Below, piece by piece: positions 1 through 9,172 of a stretch of 64,000 nt of DNA. Source of the DNA: Streptomyces peucetius (GTDB lineage Bacteria > Actinomycetota > Actinomycetes > Streptomycetales > Streptomycetaceae); contig NZ_CP107567.1 of assembly GCF_025854275.1 (NCBI RefSeq), positions 2,170,001 through 2,234,000 of the forward strand. The letters run 5' to 3'. Each line of letters begins with the position of its first letter. Within the stretch, counting starts at the first letter, position 1. The notes under the pieces are model-generated. The model worked only from the letters and a program-made list of their open reading frames with translations, made no database searches and was not told where the DNA came from. The position numbers and the translations under genes are program-made.

Positions 1-2017
1 ACAGGGAGAGGACGAGACACAGGGCCTCGTGCTCGTCGCGGGCCTCGACCGCCTGCCGCAGGGCGGTGCGCAGGTTCTCGTACTCGCGCCGCAGCAGGGC
101 GAGGGCGGCCTGCTGGCCGTGGCCGCGGAGCAGGGGGTCGGTGGTGCGGGCGAGCTCCCGGTAGTGCACCAGGTGCCGCCGCTCGGCCCCGGTCCGCTCC
201 CCGGCCTCGTCGAGCCGCTCGGCGGCGTACTCGGCGACGGTCTCGAGCAGCCGGTACCGCATCTGCCCGTCGGCGGCCGGCTCGGCGACGACGAGCGACT
301 TGTCGACAAGCGCGCCGACCGCGCCGGCGACGTCACCCACGTCGCTCACGCCGTCGGCGTCGGCGGAGTCGCCGGCCGGGGTCGGGCAGACCGTCTCGGC
401 CGCGGCGAGGTCGCAGCCGCCGGCGAAGACCGAGAGGCGGCGGAGTACGGCCCGTTCCGGCTCGGTCAGGAGGTCCCAGGACCAGTCGACGACCGCACGG
501 AGCGTCTGCTGACGCGGCAGGACCGTACGGGCGCCGCTGGTCAGCAGACGGAACCGGTCGTCCAGCCGGTCCGCGATCTGCCGCGGGGTGAGCATCCGCA
601 GCCGCGCCGCGGCCAGTTCGATGGCGAGCGGCAGGCCGTCCAGCCGGCGGCAGATCTCGGCGGCCGCGGTGGCCGTCTCCTCGTCCGCGTCGACACGGAA
701 CCCCGGCCGCGCGGACGCGCCCCGTTCCGCCAGCAGCCGCAGCGCCATCGGGTCCGGCAGCGGGTCGACCGGGCGGAGAAGTTCACCGGGGACGCCGAGC
801 GGCTCACGGCTGGTGGCCAGGACCGTCACGCCGGGGCAGGTCTCCAGCAGGCGCTCCGCCAGCGTCGCCGCCGCCTCGACGACGTGTTCGCAGTTGTCGA
901 GGAGCACGAGCATGCGGCGCCGGGCGCAGTGCTCGGTGAGACGGACGAGCGGGTCGTCGCCGTGCGGGTCGGCCGCACGCAGCTCCTCCGCGCCGGCGCC
1001 GCGCAGCACCGTCTCACGCCCGCCGACCGCGGTGAGCACCGCCTCCGGTACCGCCGACGGGTCGTCCACCGGCGCGAGTTCGGCGATCCAGACGCCGTCC
1101 GGCCAGGGGTCGCCGGGGTGGGCGGCGGCCCGCTCCGCGGCCTCCTGGGAGAGTCGCGTCTTGCCCGCGCCGCCCGGCCCGAGCAGGGTCACGAGCCGGG
1201 TACGCGCCAGGTCGTCGCGGATCTCGCGGAGCTCGGGCTCGCGGCCGACGAAGCTGGTGAGCCTGGCGCGCAGATTGCCGGTGGGGGCGGCCGGCGCCGG
1301 CGGGTTCAGCAACTCGGCGTGCAGGGCGGTCAGTTCGGGGCCGGGATCGGTGCCGAGCCGGTCGGCCAGTTCCCGGCGCACCTCCTCGTACGCGGCCAGC
1401 GCCTGCGCCGCCCGGCCGGTGTCCCGCAGGGCCCGTACGCGCAGGGCCTGGAGCGGCTCGTCGAGCGGATGCGCCTCGCAGAGCGCGGCGAGCTCCGGCA
1501 GTGCGTCCTGCGCGCCGTCGAGGGCGACCGCCGCCGCGAGGCGCGTCCGGCGGGCGTCCAGCCGCCGGGCCTCCCACCGGACCTCCGCCGCCGCACGGTC
1601 CGGCAGGTCGGCCAGTACCGGCCCCCGCCACAGTGCGAGCGCGTCGTCGAGGAGGGCCGTGGCCTTGACCGCGTCGCCGTCCTCCAGTGCCCGCGCCCCT
1701 TCCCCGGTGAGCCGGTCGAAGCGGTGGAGGTCCACGTCGTCGGGGTCGGCGCGGATCCGGTAGCCGCCGTCGGCGGAGGCGACGGCGGCGTGCCCCAGGG
1801 CCCGCCGCAGCCGGCCGACGAGCGCCTGCACGGCCCCGGTCGCGTCGGCAGGCGGGTCCCCGTCCCACACCTCGTCGATCAGGACGTCCACGGGGACCGT
1901 GCGTCCGGCCCGCAGCGCGAGTGCCGCCAGCAGGGCGCGCAGCCGGGCCCCGCCGAGCACGACGGGCGTGCCGTCGTCGTGGACGGCCTGTGTGGTGCCG
2001 AGCAGGAGATAGCGCAC
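1..2017 (-). CDS. SARP/AfsR-type transcriptional regulator (3' end cut by window)
   Basis: A GTG start at 2017 opens a reading frame that runs off the left edge, about 672 residues visible. The N-terminus reads as a winged-helix OmpR-like domain (about 1-95), followed by a bacterial transcriptional activator (BTAD) domain to about residue 250. An NB-ARC ATPase follows with a Walker A motif GPGGAGKT near residue 277, a Walker B-like LVLLDNCEHV and GLPLAIELAA. This order is that of SARP regulators, which activate secondary-metabolite or developmental genes. No biosynthetic cluster is visible beside it, so its targets are unknown. The next gene is divergent, 175 bp away. Confidence 0.88.
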   Translation of the reverse strand, partial: MRYLLLGTTQAVHDDGTPVVLGGARLRALLAALALRAGRTVPVDVLIDEVWDGDPPADATGAVQALVGRLRRALGHAAVASADGGYRIRADPDDVDLHRFDRLTGEGARALEDGDAVKATALLDDALALWRGPVLADLPDRAAAEVRWEARRLDARRTRLAAAVALDGAQDALPELAALCEAHPLDEPLQALRVRALRDTGRAAQALAAYEEVRRELADRLGTDPGPELTALHAELLNPPAPAAPTGNLRARLTSFVGREPELREIRDDLARTRLVTLLGPGGAGKTRLSQEAAERAAAHPGDPWPDGVWIAELAPVDDPSAVPEAVLTAVGGRETVLRGAGAEELRAADPHGDDPLVRLTEHCARRRMLVLLDNCEHVVEAAATLAERLLETCPGVTVLATSREPLGVPGELLRPVDPLPDPMALRLLAERGASARPGFRVDADEETATAAAEICRRLDGLPLAIELAAARLRMLTPRQIADRLDDRFRLLTSGARTVLPRQQTLRAVVDWSWDLLTEPERAVLRRLSVFAGGCDLAAAETVCPTPAGDSADADGVSDVGDVAGAVGALVDKSLVVAEPAADGQMRYRLLETVAEYAAERLDEAGERTGAERRHLVHYRELARTTDPLLRGHGQQAALALLRREYENLRTALRQAVEARDEHEALCLVLSL

Positions 2018-2192
2018 CGCCCCATTGTCCCTGCGGCGGCCACCGCGCCGGTGTCGACGCCCCTCCGGCCGGGCAGGCGCAGGAACCGGGAGCGACCTGC
2101 CGGACGTTTCACCCCGCACCACCGGTACGGTCTACTCCGCACACCACCCGCCGTGCCGTCCCGCACGCCCGCCGCATTCAGGAGCCGCGTCC

Positions 2193-2993
2193 ATGACCAC
2201 CGCCGCCAGGCGTCACAGCGACCGCGCCGTCAGTCCCGTCTTCCTGGGGATCGCCGCGGTGATGGGGGTCACCGGCTGGGCGGTGTGGACGGGCTTCTCG
2301 ACCAACACCGGGCTCGCCGTCTTCCTCTTCGTCGTCTCCGCGTGGATCGTCTCCCTCTGCCTGCACGAGTACGCGCACGCCCGCACCGCGCTGCACGGCG
2401 GCGACATCTCCATCGGCGCCAAGGGCTATCTGACGCTGAACCCGCTGAAGTACACGCACGCCCTGCTGAGCATCGTGCTGCCGGTCATCTTCGTGATCAT
2501 GGGCGGCATCGGTCTGCCGGGCGGCGCGGTCTTCATCGAGCGGAACCGCATCAGGGGCCGCTGGAAGCACAGCATGATCTCGGCGGCGGGTCCGCTGACG
2601 AACGTGCTGTTCGCCGCCGTGTGCACCGCGCCGTTCTGGCTGGACGCGCTGGACGGCGTGCCGGTCGAGTTCCGTTTCGCGCTCGCGTTCCTCGCGATGC
2701 TCCAGGTCACCGCCGCGATCTTGAACTTCCTGCCGGTCCCGGGTCTGGACGGCTACGGCGTGATCGAGCCCTGGCTCTCGTACAAGGTGCGCCGGCAGGT
2801 GGAGCCGATCGCGCCGTTCGGACTGATCATCGTCTTTGTGATCCTTTTCATCCCCGAGGTCAACGTGGTGTTCTTCGACGCCGTCTACGGGGTCATGGAG
2901 GCTCTCGGCGTGAACGAGTTCGGGATCTACTGCGGCCGGGACCTGTTCGAGTTCTGGAACGGGCGACACGAGTTCTGCGCGTCCTCGGCCTGA
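2193..2993 (+). CDS. Site-2 protease family (M50-like) membrane protein
   Basis: This 266-residue integral membrane protein carries the zinc-protease motif HEYAH (residues 58-62) inside a hydrophobic segment. A second M50-type motif, NFLPVPGLDG (178-187), would supply the third metal ligand, and AAGPLTN (131-137) is also typical of the family. Such proteins cleave membrane-embedded substrates in regulated intramembrane proteolysis. No PDZ domain is seen, so it is a minimal form. The ATG at 2193 has AGGAG at 2180-2184. The substrate cannot be inferred; the divergent SARP gene is the only close neighbour. Confidence 0.85.
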   Translation: MTTAARRHSDRAVSPVFLGIAAVMGVTGWAVWTGFSTNTGLAVFLFVVSAWIVSLCLHEYAHARTALHGGDISIGAKGYLTLNPLKYTHALLSIVLPVIFVIMGGIGLPGGAVFIERNRIRGRWKHSMISAAGPLTNVLFAAVCTAPFWLDALDGVPVEFRFALAFLAMLQVTAAILNFLPVPGLDGYGVIEPWLSYKVRRQVEPIAPFGLIIVFVILFIPEVNVVFFDAVYGVMEALGVNEFGIYCGRDLFEFWNGRHEFCASSA

Positions 2994-3060
2994 CGCACGG
3001 GCCCGACCTGACGCACAGGCGTGGTCCGGCGCGCAGGCCCGGTCCGGTCCTGCGGGCCGG

Positions 3061-3258
3061 TCAGGCCGCCCCGCCCCCGGCGCCTGCCGCGGCACGCTCT
3101 GCCTTCGCCCGACGCCGGTAGTACCAGGCCATGTTCGAGGCGAGCCCCGCGAGCAGCACCCACACGATGCCGAGCCACAGGCCCTGCACGAAGGAGATCA
3201 CCGCCGCGACGACGGCGAGGACGCAGACGGCGAGGGAGTAGAGAGCGAGGCGGGGCAT
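3061..3258 (-). CDS. Small two-segment membrane protein
   Basis: The product is 65 residues: two closely spaced hydrophobic segments (about 3-22 and 26-46) followed by a basic YYRRRAK stretch and an Ala/Gly tail. It has normal Streptomyces codon bias. No family is recognised. It lies convergent with the M50-like gene and upstream of nothing co-directional nearby. Its role is unknown; an inner-membrane protein with a cytoplasmic basic tail is all that can be said. Confidence 0.6.
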   Translation of the reverse strand: MPRLALYSLAVCVLAVVAAVISFVQGLWLGIVWVLLAGLASNMAWYYRRRAKAERAAAGAGGGAA

Positions 3259-3394
3259 GGGGTGGAGCTCCTGTCGGTTCCTGCGGACGGGGCGCCTCCG
3301 CCCGCCGCGGCGCGGCGGGAGGTACGGCCTCTCCAGTGTCCCCCATGCCCGCCCCGCGACCGTGCCCGGCGCCCGCGACGGCCGGCACGTCCGC

Positions 3395-4114
3395 TCAGAC
3401 GTCGGTGACGCGCAGCCCCGCGTGTGCCTTGTAGCGGCGGTTGACCGAGATCAGGTTCGCCACCAGCGACTCCACCTGGTGCGCGTTGCGCAGCCGTCCG
3501 GCGAAGACGCCCCGCATGCCCGGGATCCGGGCGGCCAGAGCCTGGACGATGTCGGTGTCGGCACGGGTCTCGCCGAGCACCATCACATCGGTGTCGATCT
3601 CCTCGATCGTCTCGTCCTGGAGCAGCACGGCGGACAGATGGTGGAAGGCCGCCGTGACCCGCGAGTCGGGCAGCAGGGCGGCGGCCTGCTCGGCGGCGCT
3701 GCCCTCCTCGGGCTTGAGCGCGTACGCGCCCTTCTTGTCGAAGCCGAGCGGATTGACGCAGTCGACGACGAGCTTGCCGACGAGCTCCTTCTGCAGCGTC
3801 TCCAGCGTCTTGGCGTGCCCGTCCCACGGCACCGCCACGATCACCACGTCGCTGCGCCGCGCGCACTCGGCGTTGTCGGCGCCCTCGATGCCGAGACCCA
3901 GTTCCTCCGCGGCGGCCTCCGCGCGCTCCACGGAACGGGACCCGATGATCACCTTCTGGCCGGCCCCGGCCAGCCGGTAGGCGAGTCCGCGGCCCTGGTC
4001 GCCGGTGCCGCCGAGGACACCGACGACGAGGTCGGAGACATCGGGAAGGTCCCGGGGGTCCTTCGCCGGGGCCTTGGGCGCGGTGCCTGAACTGTCGGTA
4101 CCAGTAGTAGTCAT
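3395..4114 (-). CDS. npdG: NADPH-dependent F420 reductase (F420:NADPH oxidoreductase)
   Basis: The enzyme transfers hydride between NADPH and coenzyme F420 in the cytoplasm, supplying F420H2 to F420-dependent enzymes such as the LLM oxidoreductase at 52966. The 239-residue protein has an N-terminal Rossmann dinucleotide site GGTGDQGRG (35-43) after a 25-residue Pro/Lys-rich tail. The body matches the family, with IIGSRSVERA for NADP phosphate recognition, VVIVAVPW, DCVNPLG and AAFHHLSA. Length fits the actinobacterial type with an extended N-terminus. Start ATG at 4114. Confidence 0.9.
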   Translation of the reverse strand: MTTTGTDSSGTAPKAPAKDPRDLPDVSDLVVGVLGGTGDQGRGLAYRLAGAGQKVIIGSRSVERAEAAAEELGLGIEGADNAECARRSDVVIVAVPWDGHAKTLETLQKELVGKLVVDCVNPLGFDKKGAYALKPEEGSAAEQAAALLPDSRVTAAFHHLSAVLLQDETIEEIDTDVMVLGETRADTDIVQALAARIPGMRGVFAGRLRNAHQVESLVANLISVNRRYKAHAGLRVTDV

Positions 4115-4209
4115 GGGCCGACTCTACTTCGCGCGCCCCGGCCTCCCGATCGGGTGAGACGGAGCCGACCCGGCCCCGCCCGGTCCGGGTCCGGTGCAGG
4201 ATGCGCGGC

Positions 4210-4830
4210 ATGGATGCCGTACACGTCGCGCTGCTGCGCGAAGTCCTCGCCGGAACCCAGTGGCCCGCGGCGACCCGGCGGTTCGCCCAGGCGCTGCGGT
4301 CCTCCGTGGTGCCCCGCGGCGGCGGGCTGCTGCTCGTCGGCACGGCGGAGTACGAGCCGTGGCACATGGCCGCGCATCTCGTCGACGAGGCGGCGTGGTC
4401 GGGGCAGCCCGAGCTGACGCCGACGCTCGTACGGCACCGGGTGCGGGCCACGGATCCGGCGCACCTGGCCGTCGGGCTGGGCAGGCTCGAGGCGGCCAGG
4501 CGCGGCGAGACCCTGCTGGTGGTCGCGCCCGCGCCGCCGGACGAGGGCCTGCTGGAGCGCGTCCACGACGCACGACGGGCCGGGGCGACGGTCCTGGCCC
4601 TCGACGACGGCGACCCCGAGGTGCACGGCCTGGCGCACGAGGCCCTGACGGTGCCGGGCGCCGACCACGCGGCGGGTGCGGCGGAGATCGACATCGACAC
4701 GGTGCAGCACCTGGTGAGCGCGGCGGCGGGCGAGAACTGCCTGCCGGCGCCGCGCGGCCGCTCGCGCCTGAGGGACCGGCTGTCGTGGCTGGCGGACCAG
4801 CTGACGTCACCGCCGCCGGCGCGCTGGTAG
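4210..4830 (+). CDS. Conserved hypothetical protein with SIS-like features
   Basis: About 206 residues. The order of elements (GGGLLLVGTAEYE, then RRGETLLVVAPAP, then GATVLALDDGDPEVHG) resembles the alternating beta-alpha layout of sugar-isomerase (SIS) domains, but no phosphosugar-binding Ser/Thr cluster is clear. ATGs lie at 4201 and 4210; the second is better placed behind CAGGA, so it is preferred. It is divergent from npdG. Function unknown. Confidence 0.65.
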   Translation: MDAVHVALLREVLAGTQWPAATRRFAQALRSSVVPRGGGLLLVGTAEYEPWHMAAHLVDEAAWSGQPELTPTLVRHRVRATDPAHLAVGLGRLEAARRGETLLVVAPAPPDEGLLERVHDARRAGATVLALDDGDPEVHGLAHEALTVPGADHAAGAAEIDIDTVQHLVSAAAGENCLPAPRGRSRLRDRLSWLADQLTSPPPARW

Positions 4831-4893
4831 CGCGGGACGCCGGGCGCTAATTCGGTTGCCGGGGGCGACGAGCAGCCCGGAGCATGGCCGTCT

Positions 4894-6171
4894 GTGACCT
4901 TCAAGCTCTCCGCCGTCCTGCCCGATCTTTCGCCGTGGCGGTCGTCCCGCGGTTTCCGGCTGCTGTGGACCCAGGGCCTTGTCACGTACTTCGCGAGCTC
5001 GATGGCGATGATCGCCCTGCCGCTGCAGATCAAGGACCTGACCGGCTCCCCGCTCGCGGTGGGCGCGATGGGCGCGGTGGAGCTGGTCCCGCTGATCGTC
5101 TTCGGTCTCTACGGCGGCGCGCTCGCGGACGCCGTGGACCGCCGCAAGGTGATCCTCGGCACCGAGGCCGCGCTCGGTCTGCTGGCGGGCATCCTGCTCG
5201 TCAACGCGGCACTGCCCGAACCGATGCTGTGGCCGCTGTACGTGGTCGCGGCCGGGGTCTCCGCGTGCGCGGGGCTGCAGCGCCCGGCGCTCGACTCCCT
5301 GCTGGCCCGGATCGTGCCCCACGACCAGCTCACGGCGGCCGCCGCGCTGAACTCCATCCGCTGGCAGCTCGGCGCGATCGCCGGCCCGGCGGTCGCCGGC
5401 GTCGTGGTGGCCTACGCCGGGCACGCGACGGCGTACGGGCTCACGGTCGCCGGCTTCGCCGTCTCGGTGCTGCTGTGCCTGCGTCTGGACCCTGCGCCGG
5501 CGGCCCACGACGCCGAGAAGCCGTCCCTGCGCGGCATCGCGGAGGGCGCCCGGTACGCGTGGTCGCGCCCGGTGCTGCTGGGGACGTACGCGATCGACCT
5601 GGCGGCGATGATCCTCGCCTTCCCCCACACGATCTTCCCGTTCCTGGCGGACGACCTGGACGCCGAGTGGTCCCTCGGCCTGATGTACGCGGCGGGCTCG
5701 GCCGGGTCCGTACTGCTGAGCCTGACCAGCGGCTGGACCTCCCGGATACGCCGGCACGGCCTGCTCGTAATCTTCGGCGCGGCGGGGTGGGGCCTCGCCG
5801 TGGCGGCGGCCGGCTGGTTCACGGACGTATGGCTGGTGCTGGTGTGCCTGGCGTTCGCGGGCGCCGGCGACATGCTGAGCGGGCTGGGCCGCTCGACGAT
5901 CTGGAACCAGACCATCCCCGACGGCCTGCGCGGCCGCCTGGCCGGTATCGAGGTCCTCTCGTACAGCGTCGGCCCGCAGCTGGGCCAGGTGCGGGCCGGC
6001 GCGATGGCGGGCTGGACGGGGACGCGGCCGGCGATCTGGGGAGGGGGCGTGGCGTGCGTGGCGGCGGTGGGGGTGCTGGCGGCGGTGCTGCCGAGGCTGG
6101 TCACGTACGACGCGGACACGGACGAGGACGCGGTGGCGCGGCGGGCCGCGCGGGAGGCGGCGGACGCGTGA
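4894..6171 (+). CDS. MFS transporter (EntS-like exporter)
   Basis: A 425-residue major facilitator protein with about twelve hydrophobic segments. Between segments 2 and 3 it has the family A-like loop YGGALADAVDRRK (around residue 75). The overall pattern resembles EntS-type siderophore or drug exporters. The start is GTG at 4894. The substrate is not indicated by its neighbours. It ends in a strong palindrome that likely terminates it (6189-6257). Confidence 0.85.
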   Translation: MTFKLSAVLPDLSPWRSSRGFRLLWTQGLVTYFASSMAMIALPLQIKDLTGSPLAVGAMGAVELVPLIVFGLYGGALADAVDRRKVILGTEAALGLLAGILLVNAALPEPMLWPLYVVAAGVSACAGLQRPALDSLLARIVPHDQLTAAAALNSIRWQLGAIAGPAVAGVVVAYAGHATAYGLTVAGFAVSVLLCLRLDPAPAAHDAEKPSLRGIAEGARYAWSRPVLLGTYAIDLAAMILAFPHTIFPFLADDLDAEWSLGLMYAAGSAGSVLLSLTSGWTSRIRRHGLLVIFGAAGWGLAVAAAGWFTDVWLVLVCLAFAGAGDMLSGLGRSTIWNQTIPDGLRGRLAGIEVLSYSVGPQLGQVRAGAMAGWTGTRPAIWGGGVACVAAVGVLAAVLPRLVTYDADTDEDAVARRAAREAADA

Positions 6172-6188
6172 CGCCTGCGGCGGGCGTC

Positions 6189-6257
6189 TTCCCCGCCCCG
6201 CCCCTTCCCGAAACCGGGGACTCCGCCCCCGGTTTCGGGAAGGGGCGGGGCGGGGAA
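6189..6257. terminator. Perfect 29-bp inverted repeat between convergent genes
   Basis: Two perfectly complementary 29-bp arms (6189-6217 and 6229-6257) flank an 11-bp loop. The arms contain the module CCCCGCCCCTTCCCGAAACC. The hairpin sits between the convergent MFS gene and the small gene ending at 6296, so it can act as a bidirectional factor-independent terminator. It is the simplest member of a repeat family also seen near 13.8, 31.0, 38.0 and 54.5 kb. Confidence 0.85.
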
Positions 6258-6295
6258 AGGCTCCGCGCAGCGGCCCTGCACGCGCCCGCCCGCGT

Positions 6296-6523
6296 TCAGT
6301 CCTCCGTCGGCGGCGACGGCGCATCGTGCCAGCGGGGATCCGTCTCCCACTCCAGATTCCGCTCCCGCGCCGTCTCCATCGCCTGCGTCGCCTCCGTCCG
6401 GGACGCGTACGGCCCGAAGCGGTCCTTCGCAGGGCACTCCGGGCCTTCCTCGACCTTCTTGTGCTGCAGGCAGTAGTACCACTCGCCCGGCTTGCCCACC
6501 GTGCGCTTCTTGAACAGGGCCAT
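6296..6523 (-). CDS. Small conserved hydrophilic protein
   Basis: 75 residues beginning [20 protein letters not shown], with two Cys (18 and 29) and a WETDPRWHD motif near the C-terminus. ATG at 6523 is preceded by AGGAAGGAG, an excellent ribosome-binding site. The longer upstream reading frame overlaps the divergent map gene and is not credible. A small SPOR/septal-like fold is possible ([14 protein letters not shown]) but not demonstrable. Divergent from methionine aminopeptidase. Confidence 0.7.
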   Translation of the reverse strand: MALFKKRTVGKPGEWYYCLQHKKVEEGPECPAKDRFGPYASRTEATQAMETARERNLEWETDPRWHDAPSPPTED

Positions 6524-6581
6524 CGTCGGCTCCTTCCTCTCAGGCCATGCTGCCCCAGCGGGGCTGGTTAGACTCGCTGGC

Positions 6582-7439
6582 ATGTCTGGCCAGTCGCTGC
6601 TCGTACCAGGGGAGCTCTCTCCCACCCGTTCCGTCCCCGGCAACATCCGGCGTCCCGAGTATGTCGGGAGGCCCGCGCCGACCCCGTACACGGGGCCGGA
6701 GGTCCAGGACGCGGAGACCATCGAGCGGATGCGCATTGCGGGACGCATCGCCGCGCAGGCGATGGAGGAGGCCGCCAAGCACATCGCGCCCGGTGTGACG
6801 ACGGACGAACTGGACCGTGTGGCGCACGAGTTCATGTGCGACCACGGCGCCTACCCGTCGACGCTCGGCTACCGCGGTTTTCCGAAGTCGCTGTGCGCCT
6901 CGATCAACGAGGTCATCTGCCACGGCATCCCGGACTCGACCGTGCTGCGGGACGGCGACATCGTGAACCTCGACGTCACGGCGTACATCAACGGTGTGCA
7001 CGGCGACAACAACGCCACCTACCTCTGCGGTGACGTCGACGAGGAGTCGCGGCTGCTCGTCGAGCGCACCCGGGAGTCGCTGAACCGTGCGATCAAGGCG
7101 GTCAAGCCGGGCCGCCAGGTCAATGTCATCGGCCGGGTCATCGAGTCGTACGCCAAGCGGTTCGGTTACGGAGTCGTCCGCGACTTCACGGGCCACGGGA
7201 TCAATTCGTCGTTTCACTCCGGGCTGATCATCCCGCACTACGACGCGGCGCACGCCACGACCGTCATCCAGCCCGGGATGACCTTCACCATCGAGCCGAT
7301 GCTCACCCTCGGGACGTACGAGTACGACATGTGGGACGACGGCTGGACGGTGGTCACGAAGGACCGCAAGCGCACGGCGCAGTTCGAGCACACGCTGGTG
7401 GTGACGGGCACGGGGGCCGAAATCCTTACGTTGCCCTGA
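6582..7439 (+). CDS. map: Type I methionine aminopeptidase
   Basis: Removes the initiator methionine from nascent proteins in the cytoplasm. The 285-residue protein has the complete pita-bread metal site: D131, D142, H205, E238 and E269, with catalytic H114 in CHGIP. A 45-residue N-terminal extension containing PEYVG matches the actinobacterial MetAP1c type. Start ATG at 6582; the upstream in-frame codons overlap the neighbouring gene's leader and are not used. Confidence 0.95.
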   Translation: MSGQSLLVPGELSPTRSVPGNIRRPEYVGRPAPTPYTGPEVQDAETIERMRIAGRIAAQAMEEAAKHIAPGVTTDELDRVAHEFMCDHGAYPSTLGYRGFPKSLCASINEVICHGIPDSTVLRDGDIVNLDVTAYINGVHGDNNATYLCGDVDEESRLLVERTRESLNRAIKAVKPGRQVNVIGRVIESYAKRFGYGVVRDFTGHGINSSFHSGLIIPHYDAAHATTVIQPGMTFTIEPMLTLGTYEYDMWDDGWTVVTKDRKRTAQFEHTLVVTGTGAEILTLP

Positions 7440-7488
7440 CCCACGGGGCGGGTAGCGTTTTACCGACAGGACGTCGGGAACACATTGA

Positions 7489-7504
7489 CTTAGGCAAGCC
7501 TGAG
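7489..7504. promoter_or_regulatory. Iron-box-like operator (DmdR/IdeR type)
   Basis: The near-perfect palindrome CTTAGGCAAGCCTGAG at 7489-7504 resembles the core of the actinobacterial iron box (TTAGGTTAGGCTAACCTAA). It lies about 70 bp upstream of the heme oxygenase start. Iron-dependent repression by a DmdR/IdeR protein is inferred, and fits the role of the downstream gene. Confidence 0.6.
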
Positions 7505-7572
7505 CAGAAGGATCGGTGGTGGCGACAGCCGCCGCCGTGCGTTCCCGTCCCATCGGTCTCTGGAGGCCCGCC

Positions 7573-8235
7573 TTGGACGCCACCGCCACCCCCTTCTCCA
7601 CACAGATCCGTCTCGCCTCGCACGAGCGGCACACCACGGTGCAGACGTCCGACTTCATGGACCGCCTGCTCGCCGGGCGGCTCGGCGTCGAGGCGTACGC
7701 GCGGTACACCGAGGAGCTGTGGTTCGTCTACCGGGCGCTCGAGGGCGCGGCGCACGCGCTGCGGGACGACCCGGTCGCCGGCCCGTTCATCCGGCCGGAG
7801 CTGATGCGCACCGCGGAGCTCGAGCGTGACCTCGGGCATCTGCGGGGCGCGGACGTCCGGCCCGAGGAGCTCGTACCGCTGCCGGCCACGGCCGCGTACG
7901 CCGCCCGGATCGAGGAGTGCGCGCGGACCTGGCCCGCCGGGTACGTTGCGCACCACTACACCCGCTATCTCGGCGATCTCTCCGGCGGCCAAGTGCTGCG
8001 GGACATGGCGGAGAAGACCTGGGGCTTCGACCGCAAGGGCGACGGCGTCCGCTTCTACGTCTTCGAGCAGATCCCGAACCCGGCGGCGTTCAAGCGCGGA
8101 TACCGCGAACTGCTGGACGCGGTGGACGCCGACGACCTGGAGAAGCAGCGCATGGTCGACGAGTGCCGCTCGGCCTTCGATCACAACGTGGCCGTCCTGC
8201 GGGAGCTGGAGCGGGAGTTCCCGCTCAGCGCGTAG
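7573..8235 (+). CDS. hmuO: Heme oxygenase (biliverdin-producing)
   Basis: Cleaves heme to biliverdin, CO and ferrous iron, in iron acquisition from heme. The 220-residue protein has the probable proximal His (H20, in SHERHTTVQ) and the distal-helix motif GDLSGG (134-139), with length typical of bacterial HmuO. TTG at 7573 is preferred because GGAGG lies at 7562-7566; an in-frame GTG at 7516 has poorer context. The iron-box-like site upstream supports iron control. No heme importer is adjacent. Confidence 0.9.
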   Translation: MDATATPFSTQIRLASHERHTTVQTSDFMDRLLAGRLGVEAYARYTEELWFVYRALEGAAHALRDDPVAGPFIRPELMRTAELERDLGHLRGADVRPEELVPLPATAAYAARIEECARTWPAGYVAHHYTRYLGDLSGGQVLRDMAEKTWGFDRKGDGVRFYVFEQIPNPAAFKRGYRELLDAVDADDLEKQRMVDECRSAFDHNVAVLRELEREFPLSA

Positions 8236-8238
8236 CCG

Positions 8239-9036
8239 TCAGGACGTGGGGCCCGGCGCCGTCACCGCGTGCGGCAGCCGGGTCCGCCCGCCGCCCGGGA
8301 GGCTCATCCGGACGGAGGCGGGCGCCCAGCCGGGGGCAGGGGCGGCCGCGGGCGTCGCGAGGCGCACACGGCCGCCGATCTCGACGATGCCGTCCGGGCC
8401 GGGGGCGGTCAGGATCTGCGACCCGCGGCCCTGCGTGATGTTCAGCGCGCGGCCGAGCCGGTCGGTCAGCAGCAGCGCCGCCGCGCCGGTCGCCTCGTCC
8501 TCGACGATGCCGTCCCCGTTCCGGGGAAACGCGCGGGCCCGTACGCGGCCCCCCGCCTCGTCCTCCCACGCCCACGTGCAGAGCCGGCCCTCGCCGGGCG
8601 GCGGGGCGGGCATCGCGTCGACCTCCGCCGGTGACGCGTACTGCTCGAACCGCCACGGCGACGCCCATGCGGCGCGGGCGGTGATCCAGGTGAACTCACC
8701 GTCGTGGCGCGCCCAGACCTCGCCCGCGGGCGGGTTGACGGCCTCCAGGTCGAGCAGCCAGGCGGTGCCGACGAGCGGGCGACCCGCGAACGGCAGGCGC
8801 AGCGTCGGCGTGTAGATGTCGACGACCCCGCGCTCGGGGTCGTCGACGAACACCGTCTCGCTGAAGCCCAGTTCCGCGGCGAGTGCCTGCCGGGACGCGC
8901 GGTCCGGGTGGCGAGCGGGGTCGCGTACGACGCCGAGGGCGTTGCCGTGCCTTCCGTCGCCGTCGCAGAAGACGCGCAGGACGTCGAGTTCGCCGCTCGC
9001 GCCGGGCGGGTCGAGTTCGTTCACGCAGGCATTCAA
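8239..9036 (-). CDS. PhzF-family isomerase/epimerase-like protein
   Basis: 265 residues in the PhzF/diaminopimelate-epimerase fold superfamily. The catalytic Glu of the family is present in GFSETVF (E60), followed by TLRLPFAGRPLVGTAW and a C-terminal half with DEATGAAALLL and GRGSQI, which match the second domain. The real reaction is unknown; phenazine genes are absent, so it is a generic PhzF-like enzyme. It is convergent with the heme oxygenase, only 3 bp apart. Confidence 0.85.
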   Translation of the reverse strand: MNACVNELDPPGASGELDVLRVFCDGDGRHGNALGVVRDPARHPDRASRQALAAELGFSETVFVDDPERGVVDIYTPTLRLPFAGRPLVGTAWLLDLEAVNPPAGEVWARHDGEFTWITARAAWASPWRFEQYASPAEVDAMPAPPPGEGRLCTWAWEDEAGGRVRARAFPRNGDGIVEDEATGAAALLLTDRLGRALNITQGRGSQILTAPGPDGIVEIGGRVRLATPAAAPAPGWAPASVRMSLPGGGRTRLPHAVTAPGPTS

Positions 9037-9172
9037 GCATCCCGGGTCAGGAGCGGGCGGCTTCCCGGCGGCGGACGCACCTCATGACCGGCACGAGGCG
9101 TCCGGCACGTAGGTTCACTTCTGGCCTGTTCGCCTGTTCGCCTGCTCGCTTGAAGGAGCGGAAAGGACCGAC

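Noticed and set aside
1..2017. SARP gene as sign of an antibiotic cluster
   Set aside because: No biosynthetic enzymes follow in the adjoining 13 kb; the PhzF-like protein alone is not evidence of phenazine synthesis.
29..3121. A 1030-codon open frame on the plus strand
   Set aside because: It runs antisense to the SARP gene and through the M50-like gene in another frame; composition is Arg/Gly/Pro-rich noise from GC-rich codon shadows.
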